Shown: positions 1 to 7,112, counted from the first letter of the stretch. The stretch is 12,056 bases of DNA from JASHVB01 sp049522565 (GCA_049522565.1 JBEKNT010000237.1:1-12056), one strand, 5' to 3'. The notes: generated by a model from the letters alone, not told the origin. Translations and numbers: made by a program.

Positions 1-272
1 CCCCGGCCGCGCCACAGCCGGCAGCAGCCGAGACCGCACCGCCGCCCTCGCCCGAGGCGATCGCCAAGGCCGAGGCCTACGCGCGGGAGGAAGGCGTGGC
101 CGCGGCGCAGATCCGCCACGACCGCGGCGTCACGCCACAGAACAAGGCGTATTTCCGCCGCCTGACGCTGCCCACCGACCCGGCGTTGATCGATGCGCTG
201 GTCCGTGGCACCACCGACCTGCTGACCCTGCTCGACGAGATCGGCGGCGAGACGCTGGACAAGGCCGCCTGA
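1..272 (+). CDS. 3' end of an unrecognised protein (partial)
   Basis: The gene runs in from outside the window. The frame starting at base 3 is open to a TGA at 270-272 and gives the last 89 residues. The first 20 or so are rich in Ala and Pro (PAAPQPAAAETAPPPSPEA), which looks like a linker. A charged, probably helical part follows (AEAYAREEGVAAAQIRHDRG), and the end reads DLLTLLDEIGGETLDKAA. I see no catalytic motif, membrane segment or signal, and I do not recognise the family. It converges with the DUF2339 gene across a 470-base non-coding gap. Codon use (strong G/C at third positions) supports this frame as coding. The function cannot be given from this fragment. Confidence 0.6.
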   Translation, partial: PAAPQPAAAETAPPPSPEAIAKAEAYAREEGVAAAQIRHDRGVTPQNKAYFRRLTLPTDPALIDALVRGTTDLLTLLDEIGGETLDKAA

Positions 273-742
273 CCGCACCGGCAAGGAAACAGCGCACGCC
301 GTCGCACGCATCGGGATTCTGAGACAGAAGCGAGACGGCCCTGGCGCGCGGCACCCGGCCGCCGCCGGACTGCGCGCTGCGCGCCGATCGTTGGCAAGGA
401 CCGCGATGGGTCGACTGCGGATATTCGAACTGATACCAGGCGCTCGAAAGATTGACTCTCCATCGGGGCGCCCGGCCTCCCCGTGTGTCGTGGCCGGCCC
501 CCGGGTCGGCCCAAAGGGCCGCCCGAGGACAGGCTCCGGCTGGCCAACCACGGCTTTCCTTTGTTCCACACAGCAAAGTCGTGGGTGGCGGGCCTTCGCC
601 GGCCACGACACACGGGGAGGTGGTGCACACCGCAGTGTGTCAGGCTCACGGGCGGTTGGTACGACTCACTATCTCGCCGCCGAAAGCTTGACCGTCCGGC
701 AGTGCGTGCTGTCGCCCCGGGGTCATGGCCGGCGGTCGAACA
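273..742. other. Intergenic region between convergent genes, containing a palindromic repeat
   Basis: I find no supportable gene in these 470 bases. The open frames here lack a convincing start or recognisable protein. The middle (476-620) is a repeat element described separately. A small hairpin CACAC-CGCA-GTGTG lies at 626-639. Neither flanking gene has a clear hairpin-plus-T-tract terminator, so the repeat may be the only strong RNA structure between the two convergent ends. Confidence 0.6.
476..620. repeat. Palindromic intergenic repeat, copy A, with perfect 22-bp inverted arms
   Basis: Bases 476-497 are the exact reverse complement of 599-620 (22 of 22). Inside is a second, imperfect inverted repeat: 543-557 pairs with 575-589 with two mismatches. 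The modules recur at the other end of the window. Bases 569-584 (CACAGCAAAGTCGTGG) are an exact inverted match to 11752-11767. Bases 587-600 (GGCGGGCCTTCGCC) match 11791-11804. The CCCCCGGGTC and CAGGCTCCGGC words at 496-539 recur at 11864-11898. This looks like a member of a mosaic REP/BIME-like dispersed family rather than an insertion sequence, as it has no coding capacity. It may act as a bidirectional RNA hairpin between convergent genes. Confidence 0.8.
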
Positions 743-3436
743 TTATCCGCCCGCCTCCCCCGTCGCCACGAAGCGGCGATACACCGCCCCGAGGCTGATC
801 AGGGTCAGACCCAGTCCGAGAAACGACACCACCCGCCACAACCCGACCAATCCGGACATATCCACCAGGAATACCTTGGCCGCGGTCAGCCCGATGATCG
901 CCAGCGCAGCCAGCCGCAGCGGCTTGGCGCCGATCCTGATCCCCGCCGCCATCAGCGCCGCGCCATAGGCCAGCCACGCTCCGGACCAGGCCCACAGCTC
1001 GGCATCGGTCACCGGAACGGCCGGCATCCGCATCGCGGCGGGGTGGAACAGGTGGCGCACCTCCAGGGTGATCCAGGCGAACCCAGCCAGCAGCGCATAG
1101 CCCGCCAGCAACCGGCGGAGCCAGCTTGGCTGCGCGGTCGCCGGCTGGCGCAGTGCGAGCGCGGCGAGGCAAGCGGGCAGCAGATACGCCGGCAGCAACC
1201 AGTCGAGCACCGGGGTGTGGCCGACCGGCTCCCCGGTGACGATCGGGTTGCCCAGGATCAGCAGCGTGCCGCCGGCCATGGCCAGGGCGCCCTGGATGCG
1301 CCAGCCCCAGTGCAGCACCGGACGATTGAGCCGCGTGGCGATGCGCATTGTCGCGATCGCGAGCACCGCCAGCGACGCGACATGCTGCGCTGCCTCGGGG
1401 AAGCGCAAGGCCGGCATGCCGCCGGGGTGCGGGACGGCGGCATAGCGGATCTCCAGCGCCACCAGCACCGTGACGAAGGCCACGCTGCCTGCCTCCAGCA
1501 CGCCGACCGTCAGATCGTCACCGCGCCGGCCGAACATCGCCGCGGCGAGGGCAAACGCCGCTGCCGGCACGCCGTACGCCAGCAGCAATCCATCCACCAC
1601 CGGCAAGCCACCGAAGGCATAGCCGAGTACGTACCAATTCAGCAGCAGCCGGCTCAGCACGACCGCCGCCACGGCGAGCGCCACCTGGCGCAGCGGCGGC
1701 AGCTCGACCTTCGCCGCCACCCACGCCAGCATCGGCAGGAACAGCGACAGCGCCACGGTCAGCCAGTGTTCGCGCAGCATCATGGCGCAGCCCAGCGCGA
1801 GTGCGGCGACCGCGCCGGCGGCATGCGCGCCGGCAAGCGTCCGTCCGTCACTCCGCGTCGCCGCCCAAGGGCCTTGCCGGCGCAACGCCGCAGCGGTGGT
1901 GCCGGTCAGGCCGGCGGCCAGCAGCAGGGCGAACGCCGCCCAGTCCAGGCGCGGGTTGAACGCGGCGACCCGCGCGTAGCAGACGAGCAATGCCAGCACC
2001 GGCACCGACGCCGTCAGGCTCGACCACGCCAACGGCCGCGCTGTCCGGCGCTCGAACCACAGGCCGCTGGCGGCGAAGCAGCCCGCCATGAAGGCGGCGG
2101 TTTCCGTGAGCGCTCGCACCACGGATGGCGTCCAGCGGTCGGGCGGCGGGGTGAAATCGGGCAACTCGCGCAGCTCGACCGACCAGCCGGCCAGCAGCAG
2201 CAGGAACAGCGCGGCGGCGACGAACGGCAGCATGCGCAGGCGCGGTTCGCGGGCGGCCTTGGCGATGGTCACCGGTGTCAGCAGCAGCACGCCGGCCCGC
2301 GTCGCCCACTCCTGGTCCAGCGTCGCCAGCAGCAGGCCGGTGGCGCCGAGCGCGGCGACGGGCACCCAGGCCAGGCGGCGGCCTACGTCACGGTCCAACG
2401 CCTCCGCGGGGAGCAGGGCGAGGTTCAGCGCGGCGGCGGCGGGAACGAACAGGGCGGGTGCCCAGGCTTCGTTGCCGACGCCGCCGGCAATCGCCAGCAC
2501 CACCCAGACCGCGCCGGCGATGGTGCCGGCCCAGCCGAGCCAGATCCAGGCGGTGTAGCGCACCACCGCCAGGGCCACGGCGGTGACGCACAGCAGGTAG
2601 CAGAACAGGCCGGGCAGCGACGGATGGTCGGTCTGCACCAGGGCGGGGGTCACGAAGGCACCGACGATGCCGACCGCGGCGACCACCTGGCCGTGCCGCA
2701 GCGACAGCGCGAGTCCGGCGAGCGACGCCGCCGCCAGCAGGGCAAAGCCGACCAGCGGCGGCACCAGCGCATACAGCACGCCGGCGCCGTAGGCCGCGCC
2801 GAACAGTACCGCCACGCCGCCGGCCGCCAGGGCCGGCGCCGCCTGGTCGGCAATGCCGGACGGCACATTTTCCCACCGGCGCAACCACTCGGCGCCGACG
2901 ATCAGCGCCAACCCGAGCAATCCGGCCAGAGCGCATCTTGGTGCCGGCCCGAGCAATCCTTGCTCTGCTGCGTAGCGGACGAGGAAAACGCCGGCCATGA
3001 CCAACGCCACGGCACCGAGCCAGACGCCCCAGCGCATCGTCAGCAGCGCTTCGAGGTCGACCCCCTGTGGCGTCGGCCGGGGCGCGGGCGGAAGCTGGTC
3101 CGGCGGCCCGGGCCAGGGCGTTTCGGGTTGGCTTGGCCGAGGCGCTTCGGGCCGCCCGGGCTCAGGCGCGGCGGCTGGCACTGGCCGAGGCGCGTCGGGT
3201 CGCCGGGGAGGGCCAGCCGGCTCCGATGCCGGCGATTGCTCCGCCGGCGGGGGCGAAACCGCCGAGCCGGCTGCCGCAACCGGCGGCGCGGTCGCACTGA
3301 CCGGCGATGGGAGGCTGCGCGCCACTTCACGGCGCAGCCTGGCGACCTCGGTCAGAGCAGTGCGAGCCTGGACAAAGCCGACGACGCCAAGGACCCAGCC
3401 TGCCAGCCCGATCAGCCAGAGCATGACCCAAAGCAC
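743..3436 (-). CDS. DUF2339 family multi-pass inner-membrane protein
   Basis: A protein of about 897 residues made mostly of hydrophobic helices, typical of the DUF2339 family of predicted membrane proteins, whose function is unknown. Order from the N-terminus: one membrane segment (WVMLWLIGLAGWVLGVVGFV), a short charged helix (EVARLRREVAR, possible coiled coil), a Pro/Ala-rich linker of about 80 residues, then the family core beginning near DLEALLTMRWGVWLGAVALV and continuing as many membrane spans to the C-terminus. The TAA stop is at 743-745. The start is uncertain. The GTG at 3436 has GGAAGG 8 bases upstream and is chosen. An ATG at 3424 and a GTG at 3499 are in frame but lack a good ribosome site, and the latter adds an unlikely Arg-rich lead. 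It is the last gene of the minus-strand run, about 100 bases after vapC, with no visible terminator between. Confidence 0.85.
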   Translation of the reverse strand: MLWVMLWLIGLAGWVLGVVGFVQARTALTEVARLRREVARSLPSPVSATAPPVAAAGSAVSPPPAEQSPASEPAGPPRRPDAPRPVPAAAPEPGRPEAPRPSQPETPWPGPPDQLPPAPRPTPQGVDLEALLTMRWGVWLGAVALVMAGVFLVRYAAEQGLLGPAPRCALAGLLGLALIVGAEWLRRWENVPSGIADQAAPALAAGGVAVLFGAAYGAGVLYALVPPLVGFALLAAASLAGLALSLRHGQVVAAVGIVGAFVTPALVQTDHPSLPGLFCYLLCVTAVALAVVRYTAWIWLGWAGTIAGAVWVVLAIAGGVGNEAWAPALFVPAAAALNLALLPAEALDRDVGRRLAWVPVAALGATGLLLATLDQEWATRAGVLLLTPVTIAKAAREPRLRMLPFVAAALFLLLLAGWSVELRELPDFTPPPDRWTPSVVRALTETAAFMAGCFAASGLWFERRTARPLAWSSLTASVPVLALLVCYARVAAFNPRLDWAAFALLLAAGLTGTTAAALRRQGPWAATRSDGRTLAGAHAAGAVAALALGCAMMLREHWLTVALSLFLPMLAWVAAKVELPPLRQVALAVAAVVLSRLLLNWYVLGYAFGGLPVVDGLLLAYGVPAAAFALAAAMFGRRGDDLTVGVLEAGSVAFVTVLVALEIRYAAVPHPGGMPALRFPEAAQHVASLAVLAIATMRIATRLNRPVLHWGWRIQGALAMAGGTLLILGNPIVTGEPVGHTPVLDWLLPAYLLPACLAALALRQPATAQPSWLRRLLAGYALLAGFAWITLEVRHLFHPAAMRMPAVPVTDAELWAWSGAWLAYGAALMAAGIRIGAKPLRLAALAIIGLTAAKVFLVDMSGLVGLWRVVSFLGLGLTLISLGAVYRRFVATGEAGG

Positions 3437-3538
3437 AGCGTCACCCTTCCAGGGCGGCGCGTCTGTCCGCCGATGCCGGGAGCGGGTGCGCCGTCGCACG
3501 ACGCCCGGTCAATACCGGTGCCGATTTGTGGCGGCGGA

Positions 3539-3988
3539 TCAGAGGTCGCCTACCCAGCGGACGACGCCACGCAATCCTTTATCGTGCGACGCAGTCTCGA
3601 ACAGCCGCCGGTCGGCCGTGACAAGCGGCGTGCTGCGTTGCTCCGCAAGCGCGAGATAGAGCGCGTCGTACATGGTTATCCGTATGCGCAATGCGATCGT
3701 CATCGCCGCGGAGGCCAACTGGTCGAGCGATGTCGTTGCGATCGGCGCCCCGACCAGAAAGGCGACGCGCTCGTGCACCTCCGGTTCGCTCAGGTCGCCC
3801 CGCACAGACTTTGCCCACAACGCATTGGCTGCCTCGGCCAGCCAGTGTACCGGTGCAAGCAGGGCCTCGGCCTGATTCAGCAGGCGCAGAGCGGCTTCGG
3901 TATGGTCCTCGGCAAACACCCACTTCACCGCGACAGAGGCGTCGACCACCGCGGCGCGCGGCGTCCTACGCCGCGTGGTCGCGATCAC
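3539..3988 (-). CDS. vapC: VapC-type PIN-domain toxin ribonuclease
   Basis: The 149-residue product has the full PIN pattern: VVDASVAVKW (Asp16), AEAANALW (Glu52), MYDALYLALAE (Asp108) and TADRRLF (Asp126). These four acidic residues form the metal-binding site of VapC toxins, which are Mg-dependent endoribonucleases that cut specific RNAs such as tRNAs. The target here cannot be told from sequence. It lies directly after the vapB antitoxin and overlaps it by 23 bases if the GTG at 3988 is the start. That start has only a weak ribosome site. Valine codons at 3947-3949 and 3944-3946 would give a shorter N-terminus closer to typical VapC, so the first dozen residues are doubtful. Translational coupling to vapB is likely. 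All key residues are present and the toxin looks intact. Confidence 0.9.
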   Translation of the reverse strand: MIATTRRRTPRAAVVDASVAVKWVFAEDHTEAALRLLNQAEALLAPVHWLAEAANALWAKSVRGDLSEPEVHERVAFLVGAPIATTSLDQLASAAMTIALRIRITMYDALYLALAEQRSTPLVTADRRLFETASHDKGLRGVVRWVGDL

Positions 3989-4208
3989 GGTCGGCGCGGA
4001 TCAGATCTGCGCTGTCAATGCTACGCCGGCCGCGCGTTTCGTCCGCAAGGCGACGTGCCCGCACTGCGAAGCTTTCGCCTTTTGGGCGCAGGACAGCTTC
4101 CAGGATGGAGCGATGCTCGGCCTGGGCTGAGCGCTGATGGCTTGCGGCCCGTTGCTTCAGTAGTTGCACCAGCTCTGCATCGAGATCGCGAACGAGAAGC
4201 GTCGGCAT
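3966..4208 (-). CDS. vapB: VapB/FitA-type ribbon-helix-helix antitoxin
   Basis: The 80-residue protein begins MPTLLVRDLDAELVQLLKQR. This is the beta strand and first helix of an Arc/MetJ-like DNA-binding fold, followed by a second helix around SAQAEHRSILEAVL. The C-terminal part (residues 45-80, rich in Arg and Asp) would wrap the PIN toxin, as in FitAB. It should bind and neutralise VapC and repress its own promoter. I chose ATG 4208 over an in-frame ATG at 4235 because the latter lies inside the predicted -10 box and operator, and because FitA-like proteins usually start just before the strand. Codon use is more mixed (CTT, CTA, GCA, CGT) than in the flanking genes, which hints at transfer. 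It lies 59 bases beyond the acyl-CoA dehydrogenase stop and has its own promoter. Confidence 0.88.
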   Translation of the reverse strand: MPTLLVRDLDAELVQLLKQRAASHQRSAQAEHRSILEAVLRPKGESFAVRARRLADETRGRRSIDSADLIRADRDRDHAA

Positions 4209-4223
4209 GAGAGTTCCAAAGTT

Positions 4224-4241
4224 GCTATCTTGCATGATAGC
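4224..4241. promoter_or_regulatory. Probable VapB operator: inverted repeat GCTATC-N6-GATAGC
   Basis: GCTATCTTGCATGATAGC has perfect 6-base arms around a 6-base spacer. It lies over the predicted -10 box of the vapBC promoter, 16 bases upstream of the vapB start codon. This is where a ribbon-helix-helix antitoxin would bind to repress its own operon. Binding is inferred, not shown. Confidence 0.6.
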
Positions 4242-4261
4242 GCCGCGCACCGCTTTTGCAA
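4234..4261 (-). promoter_or_regulatory. Predicted sigma70-like promoter of vapBC
   Basis: Read on the minus strand: -35 TTGCAA (4261-4256), a 16-base spacer, and -10 TATCAT (4239-4234, five of six to TATAAT). Transcription would start near 4227, giving a leader of about 20 bases before vapB. The -35 lies just past the stop codon of the upstream acyl-CoA dehydrogenase gene, so vapBC can be transcribed separately from it. Confidence 0.55.
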
Positions 4262-4267
4262 CCTTGC

Positions 4268-5953
4268 TCAACCTCCCGGATCGTAGAGCAATGCGTCCAG
4301 CGCGCCATCCTCGGCCGCATCCGCGTGCAACGGGTCGCGCGGCAGCACGCGATGCACCAGCGCCATGCGCGCCAGGGCCAGTCGGTGCGGGTCGTCCAAC
4401 CGGCCGGCCTCCCAGGCCATCGCCGCCGCCGAAGTCACGTGATACAGCGCGGATGCGGCCTGCCGCGCCAGCACCTCGCCGCCGGCGCCCTGCGCCGCGT
4501 CGGCCAGCGCGCAGGCTCGGTCTAGCGCCGACCGGGCATCGGCCAGCGGCGGCGCGTCGTCCAGCAGCGCCGTCACATGCGTGCGCAGGGCGGTAAGGGC
4601 GTTCTCCCGCCGCGCCGCGCGCCGCACATCCAGCGCCACGATGTTGCTGGTACCTTCCCAGATCGACCCCAGATGCGCGTCGCGCAGGATGCGCGGGTCG
4701 GGCCATTCCTCGATATAGCCGCAGCCGCCGCGTACCTCCATCGCGTCGCCCGCCACCACGCGGGCATCGCGGCAGGCGCGGAACTTGATCAGCGGCGTCA
4801 GGATGCGCAGCAGCGCATAGGCCCCCGGCTCGCCGGCGTCCGACCGGCGCAGTGCCTCGGCGGTCTGCAACATCATGCTGCGTGCCTGTTCCGCCCGCAC
4901 CAGCATCTTCAGCAACTGCCGCCGCATCAGCGGCAGCGCCACCAGCCGCCGGCCGAACGCCACGCGGCGATGCGCGACGAACAGCGCCTCGGTCACGGCG
5001 CGGCGCATCAGCCCCGCGGCGCGAACGCCATTCGACAGCCGCGAGTTGTTGATCATGTCGGCCATCTGGCGGAAGCCGGCGCCGGGTTCGCCGACCAGCC
5101 AGGCGGTCGCGCCCTCCAGCCGGATCTCGCCGCTGGCCATCGAGCGGGTGCCCAGCTTGTCCTTCAGCCGGATGATCCGATAGGCGTTGCGCCGCCCGTC
5201 CGGCAGCACCCGAGGCAGCAGGAACAGGCTCAGCCCCCTGGTGCCCGGCGGCGCATCGTCCGGCCGCGCCAACACCATCGCCAGGCCGGCGTCGGCGTTG
5301 GAACAGAACCACTTGTCGCCGAACAGTTGCCAGGTGCCGTCGGGCGCCGCCGTCGCACGCACCGCGGTCGCCCCCACATCCGACCCCGCCGCTTGCTCTG
5401 TCATGAACATGGCGCCCTGGGACAGGGCATCGAGGTCCTGGCTGGTCAGCGCCGGCAGGTAGCGTGCCACCAGCGCCGGGTCGCCGAACTTGCGCAGCGA
5501 GCGGGTCAGGCTGTCGGTCATGCTGACCGGGCACATCAGGCCGAACTCGGCCTGCACGAACAGGTAGGTGAGCAGGTATTTGGCGGCCGGGGGCATGGGG
5601 TCGGGCCAGCCCAGCACGCCGCCACGATGCGACAGCGCCGCCAAGCCGTGGTCGCCGAACGCCAGTTGCTCCATCGCGCGGTAGGCGGGGTGCTTCTCGA
5701 TCCAGTCGCCGTCTTCGCCGGAGCGCCGGCGCTGGTGCAGGATCGACGGGTTGCGGTCGGCCTGGCCGGCGAGATCGTCAAGCCGGCCGCCGGCCAGCGC
5801 GCCCAGGCGGTCGAGATACGGCGTCAGGTGCTGCGCGAGATCGGTGGGAAGATACAGCGCCGCCAGCCGGCCGAGCAGCGGGTCGGCGCGATACAGGTTG
5901 AGGCCGTGGCTGTCGGGGACGGCGGCGGTATTGGTATCTTGTATCTGGTCCAC
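4268..5953 (-). CDS. AidB-like acyl-CoA dehydrogenase family flavoprotein
   Basis: The 561-residue protein resembles the AidB branch of FAD-dependent acyl-CoA dehydrogenases. It has an N-terminal extension (NLYRADPLLGRLAALY, then HPAYRAMEQLAFGDHGLAAL), which AidB has and ordinary short dehydrogenases lack. Family motifs follow: MTEQAAGSDVG (184-194), GDKWFCSN (212-219), RLKDKLGTRSMAS (262-274), MEVRGGCGYIEE (405-416) and GSIWEGTSNI (429-438). E. coli AidB belongs to the adaptive response to DNA methylation damage. Many relatives are annotated only as acyl-CoA dehydrogenases, so the substrate is unknown. The GTG at 5953 has GAGGG five bases upstream. The GTG at 5965 is in frame but has no ribosome site. 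The gene starts 8-20 bases after the tumA stop, so it is probably co-transcribed with the TumE/TumA pair. Confidence 0.88.
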   Translation of the reverse strand: MDQIQDTNTAAVPDSHGLNLYRADPLLGRLAALYLPTDLAQHLTPYLDRLGALAGGRLDDLAGQADRNPSILHQRRRSGEDGDWIEKHPAYRAMEQLAFGDHGLAALSHRGGVLGWPDPMPPAAKYLLTYLFVQAEFGLMCPVSMTDSLTRSLRKFGDPALVARYLPALTSQDLDALSQGAMFMTEQAAGSDVGATAVRATAAPDGTWQLFGDKWFCSNADAGLAMVLARPDDAPPGTRGLSLFLLPRVLPDGRRNAYRIIRLKDKLGTRSMASGEIRLEGATAWLVGEPGAGFRQMADMINNSRLSNGVRAAGLMRRAVTEALFVAHRRVAFGRRLVALPLMRRQLLKMLVRAEQARSMMLQTAEALRRSDAGEPGAYALLRILTPLIKFRACRDARVVAGDAMEVRGGCGYIEEWPDPRILRDAHLGSIWEGTSNIVALDVRRAARRENALTALRTHVTALLDDAPPLADARSALDRACALADAAQGAGGEVLARQAASALYHVTSAAAMAWEAGRLDDPHRLALARMALVHRVLPRDPLHADAAEDGALDALLYDPGG

Positions 5954-5973
5954 GAGTGCCCTCACTCAGGCCG

Positions 5974-6375
5974 TCAATGCTCGGCAGTGGCGTTCGCGGC
6001 CCGCGCGCGCGGCGGCTTTCCACCCTGTCGAGCCTCGCCGATGGCGGTGTAGGTCCCGGCCGCCAGATCGACGTCGATCGACCGCGCCAGCGCGACCGGG
6101 CGCACTTCCTTGCCCTCGCGCTCCAGCCGGATCAGGCCGTGCCGCGCGAGCAGTTGCAGCGAGCGCGACACGTTGGGCTGGGCGCGGCCGGTGCGTGCGA
6201 CAAGCTGCGACACGCTGGCCGGGCGTTCTTGGTTGATGATGCGCAGCAGTTCGAGATTACCAGGGGAAGACAGTGTGGAAAGCATGGCGGCGGCGGGCAG
6301 CGGCGGCACCTCGCGTTCGCCGCGAGCAACCGATCGCATTTCCTCGCGCAGGTCACGCAGCGATTTCATCGTCAT
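5974..6375 (-). CDS. tumA: Winged-helix HTH antitoxin/regulator of the TumE toxin
   Basis: The 133-residue protein has a helical N-terminus (SLRDLREEMRSVARGE), then an ArsR/MarR-like winged helix-turn-helix at about residues 38-97. SVSQLVARTGRAQPNVSRSL gives the two HTH helices, and GLIRLEREGKEVRPVAL the wing. Its position, overlapping the 3' end of a TumE-family toxin by 23 bases, identifies it as the likely antitoxin and autorepressor. The ATG at 6375 has a strong ribosome site, GAGGAG, seven bases upstream (6382-6387 on the minus strand) and inside tumE, so translation is probably coupled. An ATG at 6369 is a second choice. The C-terminus is basic and low in complexity (EARQGGKPPRARAANATAEH). 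The symbol rests on the pairing, so it is less certain than the HTH assignment. Confidence 0.8.
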   Translation of the reverse strand: MTMKSLRDLREEMRSVARGEREVPPLPAAAMLSTLSSPGNLELLRIINQERPASVSQLVARTGRAQPNVSRSLQLLARHGLIRLEREGKEVRPVALARSIDVDLAAGTYTAIGEARQGGKPPRARAANATAEH

Positions 6376-6742
6376 GGTCCAACTCCTCGTCTCGTTCGGT
6401 CGCTTCCGAGTCGAATGCGAAGGGCACGCCTTCCAGGCGGCACGCGCGTTCGACTTCGTCGAAGACGTCGCAGATCAGTTCGTCGGTGCCGACAAACCGG
6501 TACGGCACCAGGTCCGCCACACGCCGAAAGCGATGGCGGTGGTCGTAGACTTGCCGGCGTGGAATGCCGTGCGCGTTGTCGAACCCCAGCAACCGCGTCA
6601 TGTCCACGTCGTGCAGGGTGAACGCGTAGCGGATGCCATACGGCCTGGCGTCGGTGATCGGACATTGTTTCACCCGGAACCTCAGGCACCAGCCGTTGCT
6701 GAGCCAGTACCGTCGCCGATCGTAGCCCAGCAGGCGGTCCAT
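6353..6742 (-). CDS. tumE: TumE-family toxin of a toxin-antitoxin pair (formerly DUF6516)
   Basis: The 129-residue protein carries the pattern of this small toxin family: a GIRYAFTLHD strand pair, the core MTRLLGFDNAHGIPRRQVYD (residues 48-67), then HRHRF with clustered His and Arg, and a C-terminal helix DELICDVFDEVERACRLEGV. The tail is strongly acidic (DSEATERDEELDHDDEIAA). The family is known as the toxin partner of an HTH antitoxin encoded just downstream, and that is the arrangement here. The biochemical activity of this member cannot be read from the sequence. The His-rich core suggests a nuclease-like site, but that is inference. The ATG at 6742 is the first start after the predicted promoter. 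The toxin-first order is the reverse of vapBC. Confidence 0.8.
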   Translation of the reverse strand: MDRLLGYDRRRYWLSNGWCLRFRVKQCPITDARPYGIRYAFTLHDVDMTRLLGFDNAHGIPRRQVYDHRHRFRRVADLVPYRFVGTDELICDVFDEVERACRLEGVPFAFDSEATERDEELDHDDEIAA

Positions 6743-6753
6743 CGCCGCGCCAT

Positions 6754-6783
6754 TGATATATCACCCGTCGATATCTATTGCAA
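6754..6783 (-). promoter_or_regulatory. Predicted tumE-tumA promoter with palindromic operator sites
   Basis: On the minus strand: -35 TTGCAA (6783-6778), a 17-base spacer and -10 TATATC (6760-6755). Two palindromes sit in the same stretch: TGATATATCA at 6754-6763, covering the -10, and GATATC at 6770-6775, in the spacer. This AT-rich patch stands out in GC-rich DNA. It is the expected place for the HTH antitoxin to bind as an autorepressor. The start codon follows 12 bases after the -10 box, so the transcript would have a very short leader. Confidence 0.55.
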
Positions 6784-6878
6784 GCTCCACTTTGTCGGGA
6801 AGAGGTTAATCAAACGGTGAGGCCGCCCACGGTGCGGCGGGTCTGCTGGCGGTCCCGCCCAGCGGCCCAACACTTCGA

Positions 6879-6907
6879 TTGTGCCGCGCCGCGCTTTCCG
6901 GCATGGT
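6879..6907 (+). promoter_or_regulatory. Weak candidate promoter of the gcv operon
   Basis: TTGTGC (6879-6884) and CATGGT (6902-6907) are separated by 17 bases and would start transcription just ahead of the first riboswitch aptamer. Each box matches the sigma70 consensus at only three of six positions. The position is right but the sequence is weak. Bases 6784-6925 hold nothing else that I can support. Confidence 0.25.
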
Positions 6908-6925
6908 GCGGCCGTCCCAGCCACC

Positions 6926-7112
6926 CGGCGCGGGAGAGAGCGGCACGCGTGCCGCCGCCGAAGGCGCAACCGGCCCCCGGAAACGCTCAGGCAACAGGGA
7001 CCGCGGCGGGATTCGGGATCTCTGGAAAGACGGCGCGCGCGTGCATGCGGGCCGCACCGACGGAGTAAGGGGCCGCGAGGCCCCGAATCTCTCAGGTTCC
7101 GCGACAGAGGGG
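6926..7112 (+). promoter_or_regulatory. Tandem (two-aptamer) glycine riboswitch
   Basis: Both aptamers show the conserved core of the glycine riboswitch (gcvT RNA element). Aptamer 1 (about 6926-7006): CGCGG/CCGCG closing stem (6929-6933 with 7001-7005), GGGAGAG, an extended hairpin at 6940-6955, CCGAAGGCGCAA (6958-6969) and AAACGCTCAGGCAACAGG (6981-6998). Aptamer 2 (about 7018-7110): CTCTG/CAGAG stem (7020-7024 with 7105-7109), CCGACGGAGTAA (7057-7068), hairpin GGGGCC-GCGA-GGCCCC (7069-7084) and AATCTCTCAGGTT (7086-7098). The linker is about 13 bases, usual for the cooperative tandem form. Glycine binding normally turns on glycine cleavage genes, and gcvT begins about 55 bases downstream. 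The expression platform (7110-7165) includes GGTCA/TGACC and GCGTT/AACGC arms, with no T-tract. Control of translation is therefore more likely than termination, but this is inferred. Confidence 0.95.

Noticed and set aside
660..672. TACGACTCACTAT, identical to 13 bases of the phage T7 promoter
   Set aside because: The leading TAA and the initiating GGG are missing (CTCG follows), and there are no phage genes or vector sequence around it. It is probably coincidence, though a vector-contamination check is cheap.
725..4210. A very long open frame (1161 codons) on the + strand opposite DUF2339 and vapC
   Set aside because: Its protein is a low-complexity run of Gln, Arg, Gly and His with no family pattern. 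It lies antisense to clearly recognisable genes. This is the usual shadow frame of GC-rich coding DNA.
4209..5534. Long minus-strand frame continuous with vapB
   Set aside because: Only the last 80 codons (from 4208) are the antitoxin. The upstream part is an out-of-frame shadow of the dehydrogenase and crosses the vapBC promoter.
4577..6052. Long + strand open frame opposite the AidB-like gene
   Set aside because: It is Gln/Arg/Ala-rich with no motifs, while the minus strand shows full acyl-CoA dehydrogenase motifs across the same bases.
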